This document shows positions 15,088-15,985 of a stretch of DNA of 15,985 nucleotides, piece after piece. The stretch is from CAIVPM01 sp964615145. GTDB taxonomy: Bacteria > Bacteroidota > Bacteroidia > Chitinophagales > Chitinophagaceae. Location of the stretch: NCBI GenBank assembly GCA_964615145.1, contig CAZTOP010000065.1:1-15985 (forward strand), read 5' to 3'. Numbering within the stretch: position 1 is the stretch's first letter; every line of letters begins with the position of its first letter. The position numbers and the translations under genes were made by a program. A model generated the notes under the pieces. It ran no database searches. It had not been told where the DNA came from and was given only the letters and a program-made list of their open reading frames with translations.

Positions 15088-15307
15088 TTTGTTTCCCAGC
15101 TGGTAATAGTGGTGTCCCTGGCATTATTAGGGTACTCCCAATTGTTTATAGGGGCTTCCCGAAAGTTTACAGGGAAGCCCCTGGCGGTTTCTGGGGCTTC
15201 CCAATTATCTCTGGTGAGTTCCTAATTTTATGTAGGGGCTCCCCGGGCAGCAGCAGGGGCTTCCCAATAAGTAGCAGGTACATCCCTACCCATTTTTGGG
15301 AAGCTTT
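15088..15307 (+). repeat. Degenerate 21-bp tandem repeat array, about 11 units
   Basis: Decamer cores begin every 21 bp from 15088 to 15298 with no slip. In order they are TTTGTTTCCC, GTGGTGTCCC, GGGTACTCCC, GGGGCTTCCC, GGGAAGCCCC, GGGGCTTCCC, GTGAGTTCCT, GGGGCTCCCC, GGGGCTTCCC, GGTACATCCC, GGGAAGCTTT. The consensus is GGGGCTTCCC, a G3-N4-C3 quasi-palindrome. Each core is followed by an 11-nt spacer that varies freely. The first and last units are the most worn. The G/C-rich cores stand out sharply from flanks that are nearly pure A/T. 21 bp equals two turns of B-DNA and also seven codons. It lies between the candidate promoter at 14973 and the 204-residue gene. I do not recognise a named repeat family. 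Confidence 0.9.
15151..15202 (+). promoter_or_regulatory. Mutually exclusive hairpins within the repeat array
   Basis: GGGAAGCCCC at 15172-15181 is the exact reverse complement of both flanking cores GGGGCTTCCC (15151-15160 and 15193-15202). Each pairing gives a perfect 10-bp stem with an 11-nt loop, and only one can form at a time. The arrangement resembles the competing stems of attenuators; the function is inference. Confidence 0.6.
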
Positions 15308-15311
15308 TTTT
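15259..15311 (+). terminator. Possible attenuator-type terminator at the end of the array
   Basis: GCTTCCC (15259-15265) can pair with GGGAAGC (15298-15304) as a 7-bp stem with a 32-nt loop, immediately followed by TTTTTTT (15305-15311). A shorter hairpin, CCC-ATTTTT-GGG (15289-15300), competes for the same Gs. The run of Ts lies 57 nt before the ATG of the next gene, so it would stop transcription ahead of it. The long loop makes this uncertain. Confidence 0.4.
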
Positions 15312-15367
15312 ATATTTTTCTCATTCCATATTTTTTATAAAAATTTAAAAATCAAAAAATTAATTAT

Positions 15368-15982
15368 ATGCCTACCGATTATATCCCAAGCCGCGAAGCC
15401 AATAAAGTAATATGGCTTTTAAATATTGAAAATAAAATAGATGATTTTTTAACCGAACTGGGTATTACCGCTGCCGAAGCCGCAGCAATAAAAACCAAAT
15501 GCAGCGAAATAAGAACTCAAATTAGTGCTTACGAAGCAGCCCGAACCAGTGCAAAACAGGTTAAGGAAAATAAAGACCTTATTATTAAAACCAATGAAGC
15601 TGTGTTAAGAAACGCCATTCAGACCTGGAAACTCAAAAGCAGTTTTTCCGATGCTGTTGCCCAGGCATTGGGGCTTATTGCAAGCCAATCCCGAATGGAT
15701 AATGATGATTATAAAACACAATTAACAGCAAAAGTGTTTCCGGGCAGAGTAAGTATTGAGTTTACAAAAAAAGGAGTAGATGGTGTTAATATTTATGCTC
15801 GCCTAAAGGGACAATCTAGTTTTAGCAAACTGGCATTCGATAGCCACAGTCCCTACGAAGATAACCGTCCTTTAAGCACTGCCGGAACCCCCGAAGCCCG
15901 AGAATATATGGCAATGGGTGTAATAAACGATGAAGAAATAGGGCAGCCAAGCGATATTATTGAAGTAGTATTTGGCGGATGA
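15368..15982 (+). CDS. 204-residue protein of unknown function, Fn3-like C-terminus
   Basis: A complete 204-residue protein, no signal peptide, probably cytosolic. I do not know its function. Residues about 12-115 are helical and rich in Ala, Lys and Glu (I-T-A-A-E-A-A-A-I-K, then Q-V-K-E-N-K-D), likely coiled. After a short linker, residues about 125-204 read as a beta-sandwich: V-S-I-E-F-T-K-K-G-V-D-G-V-N-I-Y-A-R-L-K, then D-S-H-S-P-Y-E-D-N-R-P, A-R-E-Y-M-A-M and D-D-E-E-I-G-Q-P-S-D-I-I-E-V. I recall this D-x-x-S-P-Y-x-D-x-R-P ... E-x-R-E-Y ... D-E-E-I-G-x-x-S-D pattern from many small hypothetical proteins of varied bacteria, with a fibronectin type III-like end. Base composition is clearly richer in G/C than the neighbours. 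It follows the repeat leader; the ATG lies in A/T-rich sequence with no Shine-Dalgarno. The window ends 3 bp after its stop. Confidence 0.85.
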   Translation: MPTDYIPSREANKVIWLLNIENKIDDFLTELGITAAEAAAIKTKCSEIRTQISAYEAARTSAKQVKENKDLIIKTNEAVLRNAIQTWKLKSSFSDAVAQALGLIASQSRMDNDDYKTQLTAKVFPGRVSIEFTKKGVDGVNIYARLKGQSSFSKLAFDSHSPYEDNRPLSTAGTPEAREYMAMGVINDEEIGQPSDIIEVVFGG

Positions 15983-15985
15983 TAA

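Noticed and set aside
15088..15307. CRISPR array
   Set aside because: The conserved core is only about 10 bp and spacers 11 bp, far below CRISPR sizes, the cores themselves vary, and there are no cas genes.
15006..15410. 134-codon open frame annotated as a protein-coding gene
   Set aside because: It needs a GTG start, its flanks are low-complexity translation of A/T runs, it overlaps the 204-residue gene in another frame, and its heptads follow automatically from a 21-bp repeat. Kept only as a finding.

Overview
The window looks like a chromosomal segment of an AT-rich, aerobic member of the Bacteroidota. Four things point there: an outer-surface protein ending in a type IX secretion (T9SS) sorting domain, a long type III glutamine synthetase (GlnN), a UpxY-like NusG paralog, and several start sites preceded by the Bacteroidota -7 promoter element TAnnTTTG rather than by Shine-Dalgarno sequences. 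4-Hydroxyphenylpyruvate dioxygenase needs O2, which argues against a strict anaerobe. I cannot place it below phylum with confidence.

Layout. 65-1012 (-) is an FMN nitronate monooxygenase/FabK-like oxidoreductase. 1149-1700 (+) is a GNAT acetyltransferase. 5346-1708 (-) is a nitrogen pair, glnN followed by an Amt ammonium channel, with an intrinsic terminator between them and no PII gene. 5514-6787 (+) is a two-gene unit of a UpxY/NusG-like antiterminator and a CpsB/YwqE-type PHP phosphatase, without the polysaccharide genes such proteins usually serve. 8598-6791 (-) is an exported helical protein of unknown function followed 2 bp later by a YggS-type PLP-binding protein. 8715-9839 (+) is a membrane family 2 glycosyltransferase. 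10155-9916 (-) is a 79-residue protein that reads like an Sm/LSm fold. 10542-12953 (+) is a large modular T9SS cargo protein. 13577-12996 (-) is a HupE/UreJ-like membrane protein. 14804-13674 (-) is hppD. 15368-15982 (+) is a 204-residue protein of unknown function.

The most unusual part is 14973-15367. A candidate promoter is followed by a leader of nearly 400 nt that contains about eleven units of a strictly 21-bp-spaced repeat. Each unit has a G/C-rich decamer core (consensus GGGGCTTCCC) and an 11-nt variable spacer. The phase never slips. Two cores are in the inverted sense (GGGAAGC...), so perfect 10-bp hairpins compete with one another, and the last unit runs into seven Ts like an intrinsic terminator placed just before the 204-residue gene. 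The same stretch stays open in one frame as degenerate heptads. I read it as a possible structured leader/attenuator or protein-binding array forming a cassette with the downstream gene. That is inference.

The remaining genes are ordinary housekeeping or accessory genes. Two stretches over 300 bp lack genes: 10156-10541, which holds only a candidate promoter near its right end, and 14805-15367, which holds the hppD promoter and the repeat leader.
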